Positions 17,069-26,235 of a stretch of DNA of 64,000 nt are shown piece by piece. The DNA is taken from the NCBI RefSeq assembly GCF_003063315.1, contig NZ_NERV01000003.1, forward strand, positions 682,001 through 746,000, written 5' to 3'. The translations under genes were made by a program, and so were the position numbers. Numbering within the stretch: position 1 is the stretch's first letter; each line of letters begins with the position of its first letter. The notes under the pieces are model-generated. The model ran no database searches. It had not been told where the DNA came from and saw only the letters and a list, made by a program, of their open reading frames with translations. The DNA comes from Limnohabitans sp. T6-5 (GTDB lineage: Bacteria > Pseudomonadota > Gammaproteobacteria > Burkholderiales > Burkholderiaceae_C).

Positions 17069-17779
17069 TCAGTGCACTGCCGGAGTCAGGCTGGACGCTT
17101 GCGACGAGGGCGCGATGCGGGTGCCCGTCACGTAATAGGCGTGCAAGTCGTGGGCAAAACGGTTCATTCGGGAAATGATGAATTTGTTGCCACGCACCAG
17201 CGCGTTGTAGCCCAGCACCGCCGGAATGGCGACTGTCAGACCGAGCGCGGTCATGATCAGGGTCTCTCCAATGGGGCCGGCTATGGCGTCGATGCTGGCG
17301 TTACCGGTGACCCCAATGGCCACCAAGGCGTGGTAAATGCCCCATACGGTACCAAACAAGCCGACGAATGGTGCGGTGGAGCCGATGGAGGCGAGGATCG
17401 CCAGACCGTTTTGCAACTTGCCCGTGCTGTCGTCAATGGCGTTGCGCAGGCTGCGGGTGACCCAGTCGCTCACGTCCAGGCGGTCGTGCAATTGTTTTTG
17501 CGCGGCCTGGTGGTGGTCGGTGGCTTCTTGGCCGGTGATGGCCAGGTCGTGGAACAGGTTGCCTTTGGAGCCCAGGACGTTCAGGCCCTCGCTCAGGCTG
17601 TGGCTGTGCCAGAAGGCTTCGCTGCCCAGCGCTTGCTGTTTGTAGCGCCAGACGTCGAGCGCCTTGAGCACGATGACGATCCAGCTGACGATGGACATGC
17701 CGATCAGCAAAGCCATGATGGCGCGTGTGATGGCATCGCCATGGAGCCAGATGTGAGAGAGACCAAAAGATTCGTACAT
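17069..17779 (-). CDS. exbB: ExbB/MotA-TolQ family proton channel protein
   Basis: A 236-residue inner-membrane protein starting 'MYESFGLSHIWLHGDAITR'. Three hydrophobic segments are seen: 'AIMALLIGMSIVSWIVIVLKAL', 'IGSTAPFVGLFGTVWGIYHAL' and 'LIMTALGLTVAIPAVLGYN'. The 'STAPFVGLFGTVWG' block is the ExbB/TolQ/MotA signature. I chose ATG 17779; a longer in-frame extension overlaps tonB and is not conserved. It begins 8 bases after the tonB stop, indicating one operon. Confidence 0.95.
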   Translation of the reverse strand: MYESFGLSHIWLHGDAITRAIMALLIGMSIVSWIVIVLKALDVWRYKQQALGSEAFWHSHSLSEGLNVLGSKGNLFHDLAITGQEATDHHQAAQKQLHDRLDVSDWVTRSLRNAIDDSTGKLQNGLAILASIGSTAPFVGLFGTVWGIYHALVAIGVTGNASIDAIAGPIGETLIMTALGLTVAIPAVLGYNALVRGNKFIISRMNRFAHDLHAYYVTGTRIAPSSQASSLTPAVH

Positions 17780-17786
17780 GATTTTT

Positions 17787-18494
17787 TTACTCCAAAACAA
17801 ATCGAACAGGGACGTTGAACCACATGGCTTCGGGGGTGCCGTGGCGTTTGCCGGGCACATAGCGCCAGCGTTGAACGGTTTCGAGGGCTGTTTTGTCCAG
17901 TCGGTCGTAACCGCTGGACGTGCGGATTTCTGCTTGTTCGGCAGTGCCTTGCAGGCCAATGAATACGCGCACGATCACGGTGCCTTGCTCCCCCATGCGC
18001 TTGCTCATGCGAGGGTAGACAGGCGCCGGGTTGTTCAGGTAGTCGGCGTCAGACGACGGCAGCACCAGGCTGGGGGGCGTGGGTTTGCCGACACTCGCGC
18101 TGGGGGCTGCAGCGGGGGTGGCGGGGCTGACGGGGGAGCTGCTGGTCGCCGCCACGACTGGCGCGTTTGGGCTGGCTTCAGCTGACTTGCTGACCGTTGG
18201 CAAGGGGGTAGGGGCCGGTATGGGTCGGGGCCGGGGCACAGCGGGTGTGACCGGTTTGGGCCGTGGCTGCTGTTTGGGTTGCGGTGCTGGTGGCGTGGGT
18301 GCCTCCAGCATCACAGAGGCCATGATGACCTGGGCTTCTTCGACGAAGGCGGGTTGTTCCAGCCAACCTTGTTCAATCGCCCAGAGCACGCCCATGTGAG
18401 CCAGCAGCACCACCCCTGTGACACGCCAGATACGGTTGTTGTGGCTGCGGTCAGGTCTGCTGGGCACTTCGAGGGAGGCTTTTGGGGTTGTCAT
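17787..18494 (-). CDS. tonB: TonB energy-transducing protein
   Basis: A 235-residue protein with a short cytoplasmic end, one membrane anchor ('VVLLAHMGVLWAIEQ', about 26-40), a Pro-rich periplasmic spacer with many Pro-Lys, Pro-Arg and Ala-Pro pairs (about 65-140), and a C-terminal TonB domain. That domain carries 'NNPAPVYPRMSKRMGEQGTV' and the 'SSGYDRLDKTALETVQRWRY' region. I chose ATG 18494; an upstream in-frame ATG at 18563 would overlap the previous gene by 62 bases. It starts 7 bases downstream of the hydroxy-acid oxidase stop. Its likely client is the receptor at 20358-22655. Confidence 0.93.
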   Translation of the reverse strand: MTTPKASLEVPSRPDRSHNNRIWRVTGVVLLAHMGVLWAIEQGWLEQPAFVEEAQVIMASVMLEAPTPPAPQPKQQPRPKPVTPAVPRPRPIPAPTPLPTVSKSAEASPNAPVVAATSSSPVSPATPAAAPSASVGKPTPPSLVLPSSDADYLNNPAPVYPRMSKRMGEQGTVIVRVFIGLQGTAEQAEIRTSSGYDRLDKTALETVQRWRYVPGKRHGTPEAMWFNVPVRFVLE

Positions 18495-18501
18495 GGAGAT
18501 T

Positions 18502-19644
18502 TCAGGCAAGGCCTTTTGCACCTTGCAAGTGGACGTTGACGTGTTGTTCCAGTGCGGCAACATGGTTCAGATGGATGTCTTGCACTTGGGCGCAACCGCA
18601 CAGGGCCAGGGTCATTTCAAATTCATCGCGCAACAGGCGCAGCACATGGGCCACGCCTTGCGCGCCCGCATGGGCCAAGCCAAACACGGCGGGGCGGCCC
18701 AGCAGCACCGCATCGGCCCCCAGCGCCAGGGCCTTGAAGATGTCGGTGCCGCGTCGGATGCCGCCGTCCACCAGGATATTCATGGTGTGGTTGGTGGCCG
18801 TGTTTTGACAGCGCACCGCAACGGCAATCGGGGCCAGCAAGTGGGCGGTGTCGGGCAGGGTGTCCAGCGTGCGGCCGCCGTGGTTGCTGACGATGACGCC
18901 CGCCACTTGCAGGCGAGCCGCTTGCAAGGCGTCTTGCGGGTGCGTGATGCCTTTGAGCAAGATGGGCAGTCGGGTCATGCTTTGCAGCCAGGCCACATCG
19001 GCCCAGGTCGGGGCTGCGTTGGCCAGGCCTGCGCACAGGCCGCTGGTGTCGGTGGATGGGGCGGCTTCTGGTGGCCAATGCACAGCACGCACGCCCAGGG
19101 GCAGTTGTATGCCTTTGCGGCGTTCTCGGTCGCGCACGCCGTGTACAGGGGCGTCTACGGTGAGCACCAAGGCTTCGTAGCCTGCGGCCTCGACCTGCTG
19201 AATCAGGTCTTGTAAATAGACTTTGTCGCTTGGCCAGTACAGCTGAAACCACAGCGGCCCCCGGTCAGGCTCGGCCAGCATCAGGGGTGCCACGGTGTGC
19301 AAGGGTGTGCTGGTTTGGTGGCTGAGCACCAGGCCGCATTGTTGGGCGGCAGCCGCCATGGCCATACCGGCTTCCCCATCGGCATGGGCCCAGCGCTGAA
19401 AAGCCATGGGCGCCACCAGCAAGGGGAAAGGCCAGGTTTTACCCAGCAATGTGCAGCGGGTGTGGCCGCCGCTCAAGTCTTGCAGCACGCGCGGTGCCAG
19501 GCCCCACTGTTGCCAGCCGCGCAGGTTGCTGCGCAGGGTAATTTCGTCTGCCGCACCGCCGCTGAAATACGCCCAGGCAGACGCAGACAGCGCCGCTTGT
19601 GCGGCATGTTCGTGGTCTTGCAGGTTGACGATGGGGGTGGGCAT
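18502..19644 (-). CDS. FMN-dependent alpha-hydroxy-acid oxidase/dehydrogenase
   Basis: A 380-residue TIM-barrel flavoprotein of the lactate/glycolate/mandelate oxidase family. Seen: 'AWAYFSGGAADEITLRSN' near 24-41, 'LVAPMAFQRWAH', 'WFQLYWPSDK', 'VLTVDAPVHGVRDRERR', the active-site His in 'VSNHGGRTLD' and the FMN-phosphate site 'ILVDGGIRRGTDIFKALALG'. These enzymes oxidise 2-hydroxycarboxylates to 2-keto acids. It is embedded between a PiuC-type gene (18 bases upstream) and tonB (7 bases downstream), an unusual place that suggests co-regulation by iron. The substrate is unknown. Confidence 0.92.
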   Translation of the reverse strand: MPTPIVNLQDHEHAAQAALSASAWAYFSGGAADEITLRSNLRGWQQWGLAPRVLQDLSGGHTRCTLLGKTWPFPLLVAPMAFQRWAHADGEAGMAMAAAAQQCGLVLSHQTSTPLHTVAPLMLAEPDRGPLWFQLYWPSDKVYLQDLIQQVEAAGYEALVLTVDAPVHGVRDRERRKGIQLPLGVRAVHWPPEAAPSTDTSGLCAGLANAAPTWADVAWLQSMTRLPILLKGITHPQDALQAARLQVAGVIVSNHGGRTLDTLPDTAHLLAPIAVAVRCQNTATNHTMNILVDGGIRRGTDIFKALALGADAVLLGRPAVFGLAHAGAQGVAHVLRLLRDEFEMTLALCGCAQVQDIHLNHVAALEQHVNVHLQGAKGLA

Positions 19645-19662
19645 GCGCTTGTTTTCTGGGGG

Positions 19663-20349
19663 TCAGGTGCTGGCCCATTGGCGCAGCAGGTTGTGATAAA
19701 CGCCTGTCAGCCCGATGGTTTCTGACGTTTCGCCGTGTTGCTCGCGCAGTTTGAGCAAGTTCATGTCCAGATCGAACAGGATGCGGCGCTGCTCGTCTGA
19801 GCGCACCATGCTTTCGATCCAGAAGAAAGAGGCCAGCCGCACGCCCCGCGTGACCGACTTCACTTGGTGCAGGCTGGTGCCGGGGTAGAGCACCGCATCA
19901 CCTGCCGCCAGCTTCACATCATGACTGCCATAGGTGTCTTGCACCACCAACTCGCCGCCGTCGTAGTCGGCTGGATCGGACAGGAACACGGTGCACGAGA
20001 CATCGGTGCGCACCCATTCCTGGGTGGTGCTGGAGCGCAGCACGGCCCCATCGATGTGCGGGCCATAAAAATTGCTGTTGCCGCCATAACGGTTGAACAG
20101 CGGGTTGTAGATCTTGCGCGGCAGAGCCGCCGAAAAGAACAAGGGCTCACGTTGCAAGGCCCCCAGGATCAGTGCTTGCAGGCTGTGCGCCGCAGCACTG
20201 GTCTGCGACAGTTGTTGGTTGTTCTTTTGTGTCAGTGCTTGTGCGCCCGCGCTGCTGCGCCCGTCGATCCACGGCGCATCCTCGCCCAGCAAAGACCGGG
20301 CAGTGTGGAGTTCTTCCGTGGTCAACAGGTTTTTCAGGGGCAGCAGCAT
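19663..20349 (-). CDS. PiuC/YbiX-type Fe(II)/2-oxoglutarate dioxygenase (PKHD hydroxylase)
   Basis: A 228-residue cytoplasmic protein of the Fe2+-dependent dioxygenase family commonly encoded beside TonB-dependent siderophore receptors. The iron facial triad is visible as 'HIDGAV' (His and Asp, about 97-99) and the distal His in '[15 protein letters not shown]' (about 158). The Arg of '[14 protein letters not shown]' should bind 2-oxoglutarate. The family start '[13 protein letters not shown]' is intact. It sits 8 bases downstream of the receptor gene. The physiological substrate of PiuC proteins is not established; a role in handling imported siderophore is inferred from context. Confidence 0.93.
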   Translation of the reverse strand: MLLPLKNLLTTEELHTARSLLGEDAPWIDGRSSAGAQALTQKNNQQLSQTSAAAHSLQALILGALQREPLFFSAALPRKIYNPLFNRYGGNSNFYGPHIDGAVLRSSTTQEWVRTDVSCTVFLSDPADYDGGELVVQDTYGSHDVKLAAGDAVLYPGTSLHQVKSVTRGVRLASFFWIESMVRSDEQRRILFDLDMNLLKLREQHGETSETIGLTGVYHNLLRQWAST

Positions 20350-20357
20350 GGGATACC

Positions 20358-22655
20358 TCAGAACAAGGTCTTGAGACTCAGTTCCACGCGACGTGGGGTG
20401 CCTGGGATGTAGAAGCCCGAATAGACCTGGTCGATGTAACGCTGGTTGCTCAGGTTGGAGACGTTCAACTTGAGCACGGTGTTGTCAGACAGGGTGTGCT
20501 CGACCATGGCATCGACGGTGGTGAAGGCTGCGGTGGTGAGGGTCGAGTTGATCAAGGGGGTCTGTTTGCTTCGGTAGTTCAAACCGGCGCCCACACGCCA
20601 CATGGGGGCCACGCGGTAGGTGCTCCACAAGCTGGCGCTGTGCTCGGGCGTGAGGCCCGGGCGATCGCCTTGCACCATGTTGCCGGTGGCGCTGCTGACG
20701 TCGATGCGTGCCGTTGGAATCCAAGTGTGGTTGTAGAACATCTCCCAGGCCGCCGAGAGACGACCCGCGAAGTTGAACTCCAGGCCTGTGGCATGGCGCT
20801 TGCCGGACAACAGGTATTGGTTGGCTGCTGTGTCCACATCGGTGTTGCGCTCGTTGTATTTTTCGGAGTGGAAAAAAGCCAGGCCCAACAGGGATTTACC
20901 TTCGAACAGCTCCCACTTGCCACCCACTTCAAAGTTCTGGCTTTTCTCGGGCGGGGTGTTCAAGGTGGTCAAGTTGGCGTTGGCCACGGTCTTGCCGTTT
21001 TGCACCACCGTCGGGCTCAGCTGAGTACCCACGCCATAGAGGTAGGTGTCGCCCGAGGTGTTGTAGGACGTGCCCCAGGATGTGTAGTAAGTGGTGCTGG
21101 GGTCGGGCTGCCACAGAGTGCCGATGCGTGGACTGGCCAGTGTTTTGCCCAGAGCCACGCTGTAGCCTTGGGCATCGGTGTACCGGGCCGAAAAACGTTC
21201 CAGCCGCAGACCGCCTTGCAGCTTGACGGTGTCGTTCAGTTGAACCGTGTCTTGCACGTAGGTGCCCAGATTTTGGGATTTGAAGGACAGCGTGGGCGCC
21301 CACGGCCGACCATCGACGATGCCCACGCCATTGTTGGGCGTGCCCACCAGGGTGCTGTCGTAGGGTGTGGTCAAGCCTGCGGTGGCGTTGTTGTTGCGAC
21401 GGGCTTTTTCATCGTTGAAGTCAACACCTGCGATGAGGCTGTGTTGATGGCCCAGCCATTGGAATTTGCTGGTGTAGTCGCTTTGCGCTTGCAGCACATC
21501 ACTGTCGCCATAGCGTGCTTTGGGATTGCGGCTGAGTTCCGTGTTGTCGTTCAAGCCTGAAAAGGAGGTCAGGCGCTTGAAGCCGACCTGGGTGCCCAGT
21601 AAATCGCGGCTGTAGTGGCCCATGCGCACAGTGGTTTTGAGTTCATTGTCTTGGTCAAAACGGTGTTGGTGCGCGAAGGTGCCATAGGTGGAGTCGGTGC
21701 GCAGGTGGTCGCTGGACATGCCGTAATAATTTTTCGCATCCAGCACCGGCACCATCGTGCCGCTGGGGTTTACTCCGCTGTTGCGCGGGCCACCATTGAT
21801 GGATGTGCCGTTGTCCACCATCCAGGGGTGGCTGTACAAGGGACGGCCGTTGGTTTCAAGGTGGTAGAGGCTGGTGGTGAATTCATCCCGTTCACCGATG
21901 CCCCAGCGGTAGCTGGCCGCAGCGCCTTTTTTATCGACCGATGCCCCCCAGTTATCGGCTTTATGGAGCATGGCGTTGAGGCGCAGGGCTGTGTTCTCGC
22001 CGGTCTGTTTGTTGAAGTCGCCGGTCAGGCGCCGCGAGTTGCCGCTGCCCACCGTCACGTTGACCTCGTTTTGGTCCATGAGGAAGGGTTGTTTGTTGAC
22101 CTGGTTGACCACGCCGCCCGTGGAGCCTTTGCCAAACAGCATGGAGGCCGAGCCTTTGAGCACCTCCACGCGGTCGAGGTTGAAGGTGTCGCGCTCGACC
22201 AAGGGTGCGTCGCGCAGCCCGTCGACATAAAGGTCGCCCGCTTGTTGCAGTGAAAAACCGCGCATGCGCACGTCTTCTTCACCGGTTTCGCCCGCCAGAA
22301 AAGTCACGCCCGAGGTGGTTTTCAGCACTTGGCGCAAGTCGTCCAGATTGCGGTCGTTCATGAGCTTTTCGGTCATGACGGTGACGGTCTGGGGAATGTC
22401 CTTCAAGGCCTGATCGCCTTTGGCGATGCCGGTTTTCTTGACCAGCAGATTTTCCTTGGCCGAGGTCGGTGACTCCTGCTGATCGCGCACCGTCACCGTT
22501 TTGAGGGTGCCTTCGGCGGATGCCTCTTGAGCTGCCGCCAGCTGAGGGCTCGACAGCGAGCTTGCCAGCATCAGGGCAGCCAGAGGCAGCATTTTTGCGG
22601 GAGGTTGCGTTTTGATGACGTGGTTGTTTCTTTGAGTCATGGTGATGCGAGTCAT
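20358..22655 (-). CDS. TonB-dependent siderophore receptor (Fiu/PiuA-like)
   Basis: A 765-residue outer-membrane protein. A signal peptide covers about residues 18-43 ('[20 protein letters not shown]'). The plug domain begins with a TonB-box-like segment '[11 protein letters not shown]' and includes '[14 protein letters not shown]', '[13 protein letters not shown]', 'RMRGF' and '[23 protein letters not shown]'. The barrel ends in the expected aromatic residue ('LSLKTLF'). The plug style and the adjacent piuC-like gene point to a catecholate-type receptor. Start at 22655 or an ATG 15 bases in; neither has a clear ribosome site. It follows the iron-binding protein after 106 bases that contain a GC-rich hairpin near 22711-22731. 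Confidence 0.94.
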   Translation of the reverse strand: MTRITMTQRNNHVIKTQPPAKMLPLAALMLASSLSSPQLAAAQEASAEGTLKTVTVRDQQESPTSAKENLLVKKTGIAKGDQALKDIPQTVTVMTEKLMNDRNLDDLRQVLKTTSGVTFLAGETGEEDVRMRGFSLQQAGDLYVDGLRDAPLVERDTFNLDRVEVLKGSASMLFGKGSTGGVVNQVNKQPFLMDQNEVNVTVGSGNSRRLTGDFNKQTGENTALRLNAMLHKADNWGASVDKKGAAASYRWGIGERDEFTTSLYHLETNGRPLYSHPWMVDNGTSINGGPRNSGVNPSGTMVPVLDAKNYYGMSSDHLRTDSTYGTFAHQHRFDQDNELKTTVRMGHYSRDLLGTQVGFKRLTSFSGLNDNTELSRNPKARYGDSDVLQAQSDYTSKFQWLGHQHSLIAGVDFNDEKARRNNNATAGLTTPYDSTLVGTPNNGVGIVDGRPWAPTLSFKSQNLGTYVQDTVQLNDTVKLQGGLRLERFSARYTDAQGYSVALGKTLASPRIGTLWQPDPSTTYYTSWGTSYNTSGDTYLYGVGTQLSPTVVQNGKTVANANLTTLNTPPEKSQNFEVGGKWELFEGKSLLGLAFFHSEKYNERNTDVDTAANQYLLSGKRHATGLEFNFAGRLSAAWEMFYNHTWIPTARIDVSSATGNMVQGDRPGLTPEHSASLWSTYRVAPMWRVGAGLNYRSKQTPLINSTLTTAAFTTVDAMVEHTLSDNTVLKLNVSNLSNQRYIDQVYSGFYIPGTPRRVELSLKTLF

Positions 22656-22761
22656 TGAGTGAAAGGAAGTGACAAACCTGGTTTGTCGGCAAGTTCAATG
22701 GCTGGCTATCACCACCCGGGTCTTGTCCCGGTGTGAATGGCTGGCTGTCTAAATCGAGGCT

Positions 22762-23805
22762 TTACTTGAAGCCCACGCGGTCGAGCATTTGCTGGACCTT
22801 GATCTGGTTCTGTCCTACTGCACTGATTGGGATCAGCTCGCTCTTGAAGCTGCCCCCGGTCATGGCCTTGAGGGCCGGGTTGTCAAAGCTCACGCCTTTG
22901 GACACGGGCCACTCGTTGTTGCCGTTGGCAAAGTGGTTCTGCGCCGAAGGGCTGGCCAGGTACTCAAGGAACTTGACGGCGTTGTCCACGTTCTTGGCGT
23001 TTTTGGCCACCGCTCCCCCGGCAATGTTGACGTGTGTGCCCCAGCTTGACTGGTTGGGGAAGACCACGCCAATCTTTTCAGTCACGGACTTGTCGGCGGG
23101 GTTGGTCGATCGCATCAAGCGGGCCAGGTAATACGTATTGGTCACGGCCACACCGCATTCGCCCGCAGCCACAGCCTTGATCTGGTCGGTGTCACCACCT
23201 TTGGGGCTGCGCGCCATGTTGTCTACCAGGCCTTTGAGCCAGGCTTCCGTCTTTTCAGCACCCAAATGCTCTGTCATGGCGCCAAACAGACTCAGGTTGT
23301 AGGGGTGCGAGCCAGAACGGATGCACAACTGGCCTTTGTATTTGGGGTCGGCCAGCTTTTCGTAACTGTCAAAGTCCGATTTTTTATATTTGATCTTGTC
23401 GAACACCACCACCCGGGCGCGGGTGGACAGGCCAAACCACGCAATGCCGCCGTTGTCGGCAGCCTTGGCGTGAAGCTGGCTGGGCACGGCCTCTTCAAGC
23501 ACCCTGGACTTGATGGGCAGGAACAAGCCATCCACTTCGGCACGCCACAGACGTGACGCGTCCACCAGCAAAATGACATCGGCAGGGGAGGCGGCCCCTT
23601 CTGCTTTGAGACGGGCAAGAATACCGGCATCGTCGGCGTCCACGCGGTTGATCTTGATGCCCGTGGATTTGGTGAAGTCAGCGTACAGGGCTTCATCGGT
23701 CGGATAATGGCGCGCCGAGTAAATGTTGAGTTGTTTGTCCTGGGCAAGCACAGAGGTGCAAACCAGGCATGTGGCAACAAGGGCGGCGGTTTTCAAAATG
23801 GACAT
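22762..23805 (-). CDS. ferric iron ABC transporter, periplasmic Fe(III)-binding protein (FbpA/FutA-like)
   Basis: A 347-residue class II periplasmic binding protein. The Sec signal runs to 'LVCTSVLAQ' and the mature start 'KQLNIYSARHYPTDEALYADF' region is the FbpA/FutA signature. The paired tyrosines in 'VTNTYYLARLMRS' and the upstream Tyr of 'SARHYPTD' are the usual Fe(III) ligands. I chose ATG 23805; an in-frame extension to 24003 runs through the promoter. A near-consensus promoter overlapped by a Fur box lies directly upstream (23839-23867). Its cognate ATPase and permease are probably the pair at 25052-27870, separated by a patatin-like gene. Confidence 0.93.
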   Translation of the reverse strand: MSILKTAALVATCLVCTSVLAQDKQLNIYSARHYPTDEALYADFTKSTGIKINRVDADDAGILARLKAEGAASPADVILLVDASRLWRAEVDGLFLPIKSRVLEEAVPSQLHAKAADNGGIAWFGLSTRARVVVFDKIKYKKSDFDSYEKLADPKYKGQLCIRSGSHPYNLSLFGAMTEHLGAEKTEAWLKGLVDNMARSPKGGDTDQIKAVAAGECGVAVTNTYYLARLMRSTNPADKSVTEKIGVVFPNQSSWGTHVNIAGGAVAKNAKNVDNAVKFLEYLASPSAQNHFANGNNEWPVSKGVSFDNPALKAMTGGSFKSELIPISAVGQNQIKVQQMLDRVGFK

Positions 23806-23838
23806 GTGTTGAATGATCTTTGGATCGTTGATGGAAAA

Positions 23839-23867
23839 ATTATAAACTAAATGCGAATCATTATCAA
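23839..23867 (-). promoter_or_regulatory. Fur-controlled promoter of the iron operon
   Basis: On the minus strand, -35 TTGATA (23867-23862) and -10 TATAAT (23844-23839) are separated by 17 bases. A Fur-box-like sequence on the plus strand, 23847-23865, matches the 19-base consensus at about 14 positions, with GAATCATTATC as its best half. It covers the -35 and spacer, as expected for iron-dependent repression. The leader to the ATG of the iron-binding protein would be about 26 bases. Confidence 0.85.
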
Positions 23868-24867
23868 TGAATTGAATTCGAGGCGCAATCAAGCCGCAGC
23901 AGCGTCGAACAACAAACGGAGACCTTTCTTCTGGGGCCATGCTTGCATGGCACTCGCGTGCGCCCTCCTGGCGGGGTGCAGCACAGTGATGCCTACGTCT
24001 CAAGCGCCTGGGAGCATGAGCAAAAGTGGGACAGGGGAAACGTTGGCCAACCCTGAACAGGCGCTACAGCGCGAACGCCGGCAGGCCCGCATTGGTTTGG
24101 CCTTGGGCGGCGGCGCGGCACGCGGTTTTGCACACTTGGGCGTGATCCAGGTGCTGGAAGAAGCAGGCTTGCGTCCGAGTCTGGTGGTGGGCACTTCTGC
24201 CGGAAGTTTGGTTGCTGCGCTGTATGCCAGCGGCAAAACCACCCAGGAGTTGCGACACGTGGCTGAAACCATGGAAGAGGCCGAGATCACCGACTGGATG
24301 ATGCCCATCGTTAATCGGGGGGCTCTGCGAGGCGAGGCGCTGGCGCGGTATGTCAACAACCAAGTAGGTGGCAAGCTCATTGAGCAGATGAAGATCCCGT
24401 TGGGCATCGTGGCCACGGATCTCAAGAACGGTAATGCCGTGACCTTCCGGCTGGGGAATACCGGTTCGGCCGTTCGCGCTTCCAGTGCCGTGCCCGCCGT
24501 GTTCCAGCCCGTTCGCATTGGTGAACGTGAATATGTGGACGGCGGCCTCGTCGCCCCCGTGCCCGTGCACCAGGCTCGTGAGATGGGGGCCAACTTTGTG
24601 ATCGCGGTCGACATCTCCAGCGACCCGGAAGGCAATCCATCAGGCGACACCTTCCAGATCCTCTTGCAAACCTTCGCCATCATGGGCAAGAGCATCAACA
24701 GCTTGGCTCTCAAGAACGCCGAGTTTGTGGTGCGTCCCCCTTTGATGGGCTTCAAGAGCGCGGACTTCACTGTGCGTCGCCGCTCCATTGAGGCCGGGCG
24801 GTCTGCCATGCAAGCCCAGCTGCCGCAGCTGCGGGCCCGCATTGCGGCCTTTGAAGCCGGGCAGTGA
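23851..24867 (+). CDS. patatin-like phospholipase, lipoprotein (RssA-like)
   Basis: A serine acyl hydrolase with a Ser-Asp dyad. The oxyanion motif 'LALGGGAARGFAHLGV' is at about 78-93, the nucleophile in 'VGTSAGSLVAA' at about 112-122 and the Asp in 'DGGLVAPVPV' at about 230-239. A lipoprotein-type leader 'ACMALACALLAGCS' precedes the domain. The longest start (ATG 23851) lies inside the divergent Fur-box promoter and lacks a ribosome site, so the true start may be a downstream codon (for example TTG 23872 or ATG 23947). It is divergent from the iron-binding protein gene. The acyl substrate is unknown. Confidence 0.88.
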   Translation: MRIIINELNSRRNQAAAASNNKRRPFFWGHACMALACALLAGCSTVMPTSQAPGSMSKSGTGETLANPEQALQRERRQARIGLALGGGAARGFAHLGVIQVLEEAGLRPSLVVGTSAGSLVAALYASGKTTQELRHVAETMEEAEITDWMMPIVNRGALRGEALARYVNNQVGGKLIEQMKIPLGIVATDLKNGNAVTFRLGNTGSAVRASSAVPAVFQPVRIGEREYVDGGLVAPVPVHQAREMGANFVIAVDISSDPEGNPSGDTFQILLQTFAIMGKSINSLALKNAEFVVRPPLMGFKSADFTVRRRSIEAGRSAMQAQLPQLRARIAAFEAGQ

Positions 24868-24871
24868 AATG

Positions 24872-24960
24872 AAAAAGGGCTGATCTTGCAATCAGTCCTT
24901 GAAAGAATTCCTGTTAAGAATCCTTGTTTCCCAGTCGAAATTCAAAAAGGTTCTGATCCG
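24872..24960 (-). terminator. terminator with repeated flank, copy 1
   Basis: On the minus strand the stem formed by GGACTGATTGCAAGATCAGCCC-like sequence (GGGCTGAT / ATCAGTCC, one mismatch) runs into five T residues, a terminator for the ABC ATPase gene that ends at 25052. The flank (tgtttcccag, then gaaattcaaa, then gatccg on the plus strand) is shared with 28074-28142, so terminator and flank are a duplicated module. The rest of the gap to 25051 shows nothing else. Confidence 0.72.
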
Positions 24961-25051
24961 GTGATGCAATTGCAGCAGGTGCGCGAACTTTATTTGGAGC
25001 AGGAATTCAAGACTTAAGGTTGGATGTGGCGATCCCCAACAGGGCTGGAAT

Positions 25052-26140
25052 CTACTGAGCAGGCTGAGCTGCAGGGGCCGAGCGCTTGAAGGTCACCACA
25101 TGGTCCACCTCGGCGCGAATGCCAATCCACTCGCCAAGTTTGTGGTCGTGGTGGCTCGGCACATGGGCCATCAACAGCTCGCCCGTGGCCAGGCGCAATG
25201 TGTAAAGAAATTCCGAACCCCGGAATGATTTGCGGATGATCTCGGCCTTCACCGGGGCGTGGTCGTCGTGCACGATGTCGTCGGCGCGCAGCAGCACATC
25301 GCACTGGCCGCTTTCAAAAGCGCTGGGCAGAGGGCACTCTGCCACATCGCTCAAATCGCCCACGGGGGTTTGCACCACAACCTGGCCACCGACCTCGCGC
25401 AGCGTGGCCGGGGTGAACACACCGTGCCCGATGAAGTCGGCCACAAAGCGTGTGGCCGGGCGGTGGTAGAGGCTGTAAGCATCGTCCCACTGGTGCAACT
25501 GGCCCTGATGCATCACGCCGATCACATCGCCGATGGCAAACGCTTCCAGTTGGTCGTGCGTGACCAGCAGCGCAGTGGCGTTGGCCGCTTTGAGGATGTT
25601 GCGCACCTCATGCGCCAGCCTTTCGCGCAAGTCCACATCAAGGTTTGAAAACGGCTCGTCCAGCAGCAGCAAGTCAGGGCGGGGGGCCAGCGCCCGGGCC
25701 AGGGCCACGCGTTGCTGTTGGCCGCCCGAGAGTTGATGCGGGAAATTTTTTTCGGCACCGGTCAGGCCCACCAGTGCCAGCACCTCGCTCACGCGTTGCT
25801 GGCGCTCGGCGCGGGGCAGGTGGTTCAGGCCAAAGCCCACGTTGCGGGCCACATCCATGTGGGGAAAGAGCGCGTAATCCTGGAACACCATGCCAATGCG
25901 GCGGCGCTCGGCCGGCTCGGTGTGGCCCGGTGCACTGACCACCCGGCCCGACAGCAGGATCTTGCCGCCCGACACGGGCTCCAGCCCCGCCACTGCACGC
26001 AGCAAGGTGGTTTTGCCGCAGCCCGAAGGCCCGATCAGCACCCCGATGTCGCCCTTGCGCAGACCCAGGTTGACGCCTTGCACAGAGGGCGTGTTGCGGC
26101 CCGGATACTGGATGTCGAGTTGGCTCAGCGCTAGAAACAT
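25052..26140 (-). CDS. iron(III) ABC transporter ATP-binding protein (FbpC-like)
   Basis: A 362-residue nucleotide-binding protein. Walker A 'GPSGCGKTT' is at about 38-46, the Q-loop in 'GMVFQDYALFPHM', the signature 'LSGGQQQRVALARAL' at about 138-152, Walker B 'LLLLDEPFSNLD', and the H-loop in 'LLVTHDQ'. The C-terminal third ('CDVLLRADDIVHDDHAPVKA') is a TOBE-type regulatory domain as in FbpC/FutC. It is divergent from the permease gene across 95 bases containing two hairpins. The pairing with the Fe(III)-binding protein is inferred from family type and position. Confidence 0.93.
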   Translation of the reverse strand: MFLALSQLDIQYPGRNTPSVQGVNLGLRKGDIGVLIGPSGCGKTTLLRAVAGLEPVSGGKILLSGRVVSAPGHTEPAERRRIGMVFQDYALFPHMDVARNVGFGLNHLPRAERQQRVSEVLALVGLTGAEKNFPHQLSGGQQQRVALARALAPRPDLLLLDEPFSNLDVDLRERLAHEVRNILKAANATALLVTHDQLEAFAIGDVIGVMHQGQLHQWDDAYSLYHRPATRFVADFIGHGVFTPATLREVGGQVVVQTPVGDLSDVAECPLPSAFESGQCDVLLRADDIVHDDHAPVKAEIIRKSFRGSEFLYTLRLATGELLMAHVPSHHDHKLGEWIGIRAEVDHVVTFKRSAPAAQPAQ

Positions 26141-26151
26141 CGCCCGATTGT

Positions 26152-26225
26152 AGGCAGGTTGCCGCCTGCCTCGAGGGTGCCCGGAGGCGAGCCGGGCCTG
26201 CGGTGTTCTGGGGCGCTTCTACAAT
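26152..26225. promoter_or_regulatory. divergent gap with two hairpins and a TACAAT box
   Basis: A hairpin AGGCAGG-TTGCCG-CCTGCCT at 26152-26171, preceded by GT to give a GTAG-like head, and a second hairpin GCCCGG/CCGGGC at 26179-26197 fill the space between the ABC ATPase and permease genes. TACAAT at 26220-26225 is a plausible -10 box 10 bases before the permease ATG, implying a very short leader. No Fur box was seen here. Confidence 0.45.
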
Positions 26226-26235
26226 ACGCGGCTCT

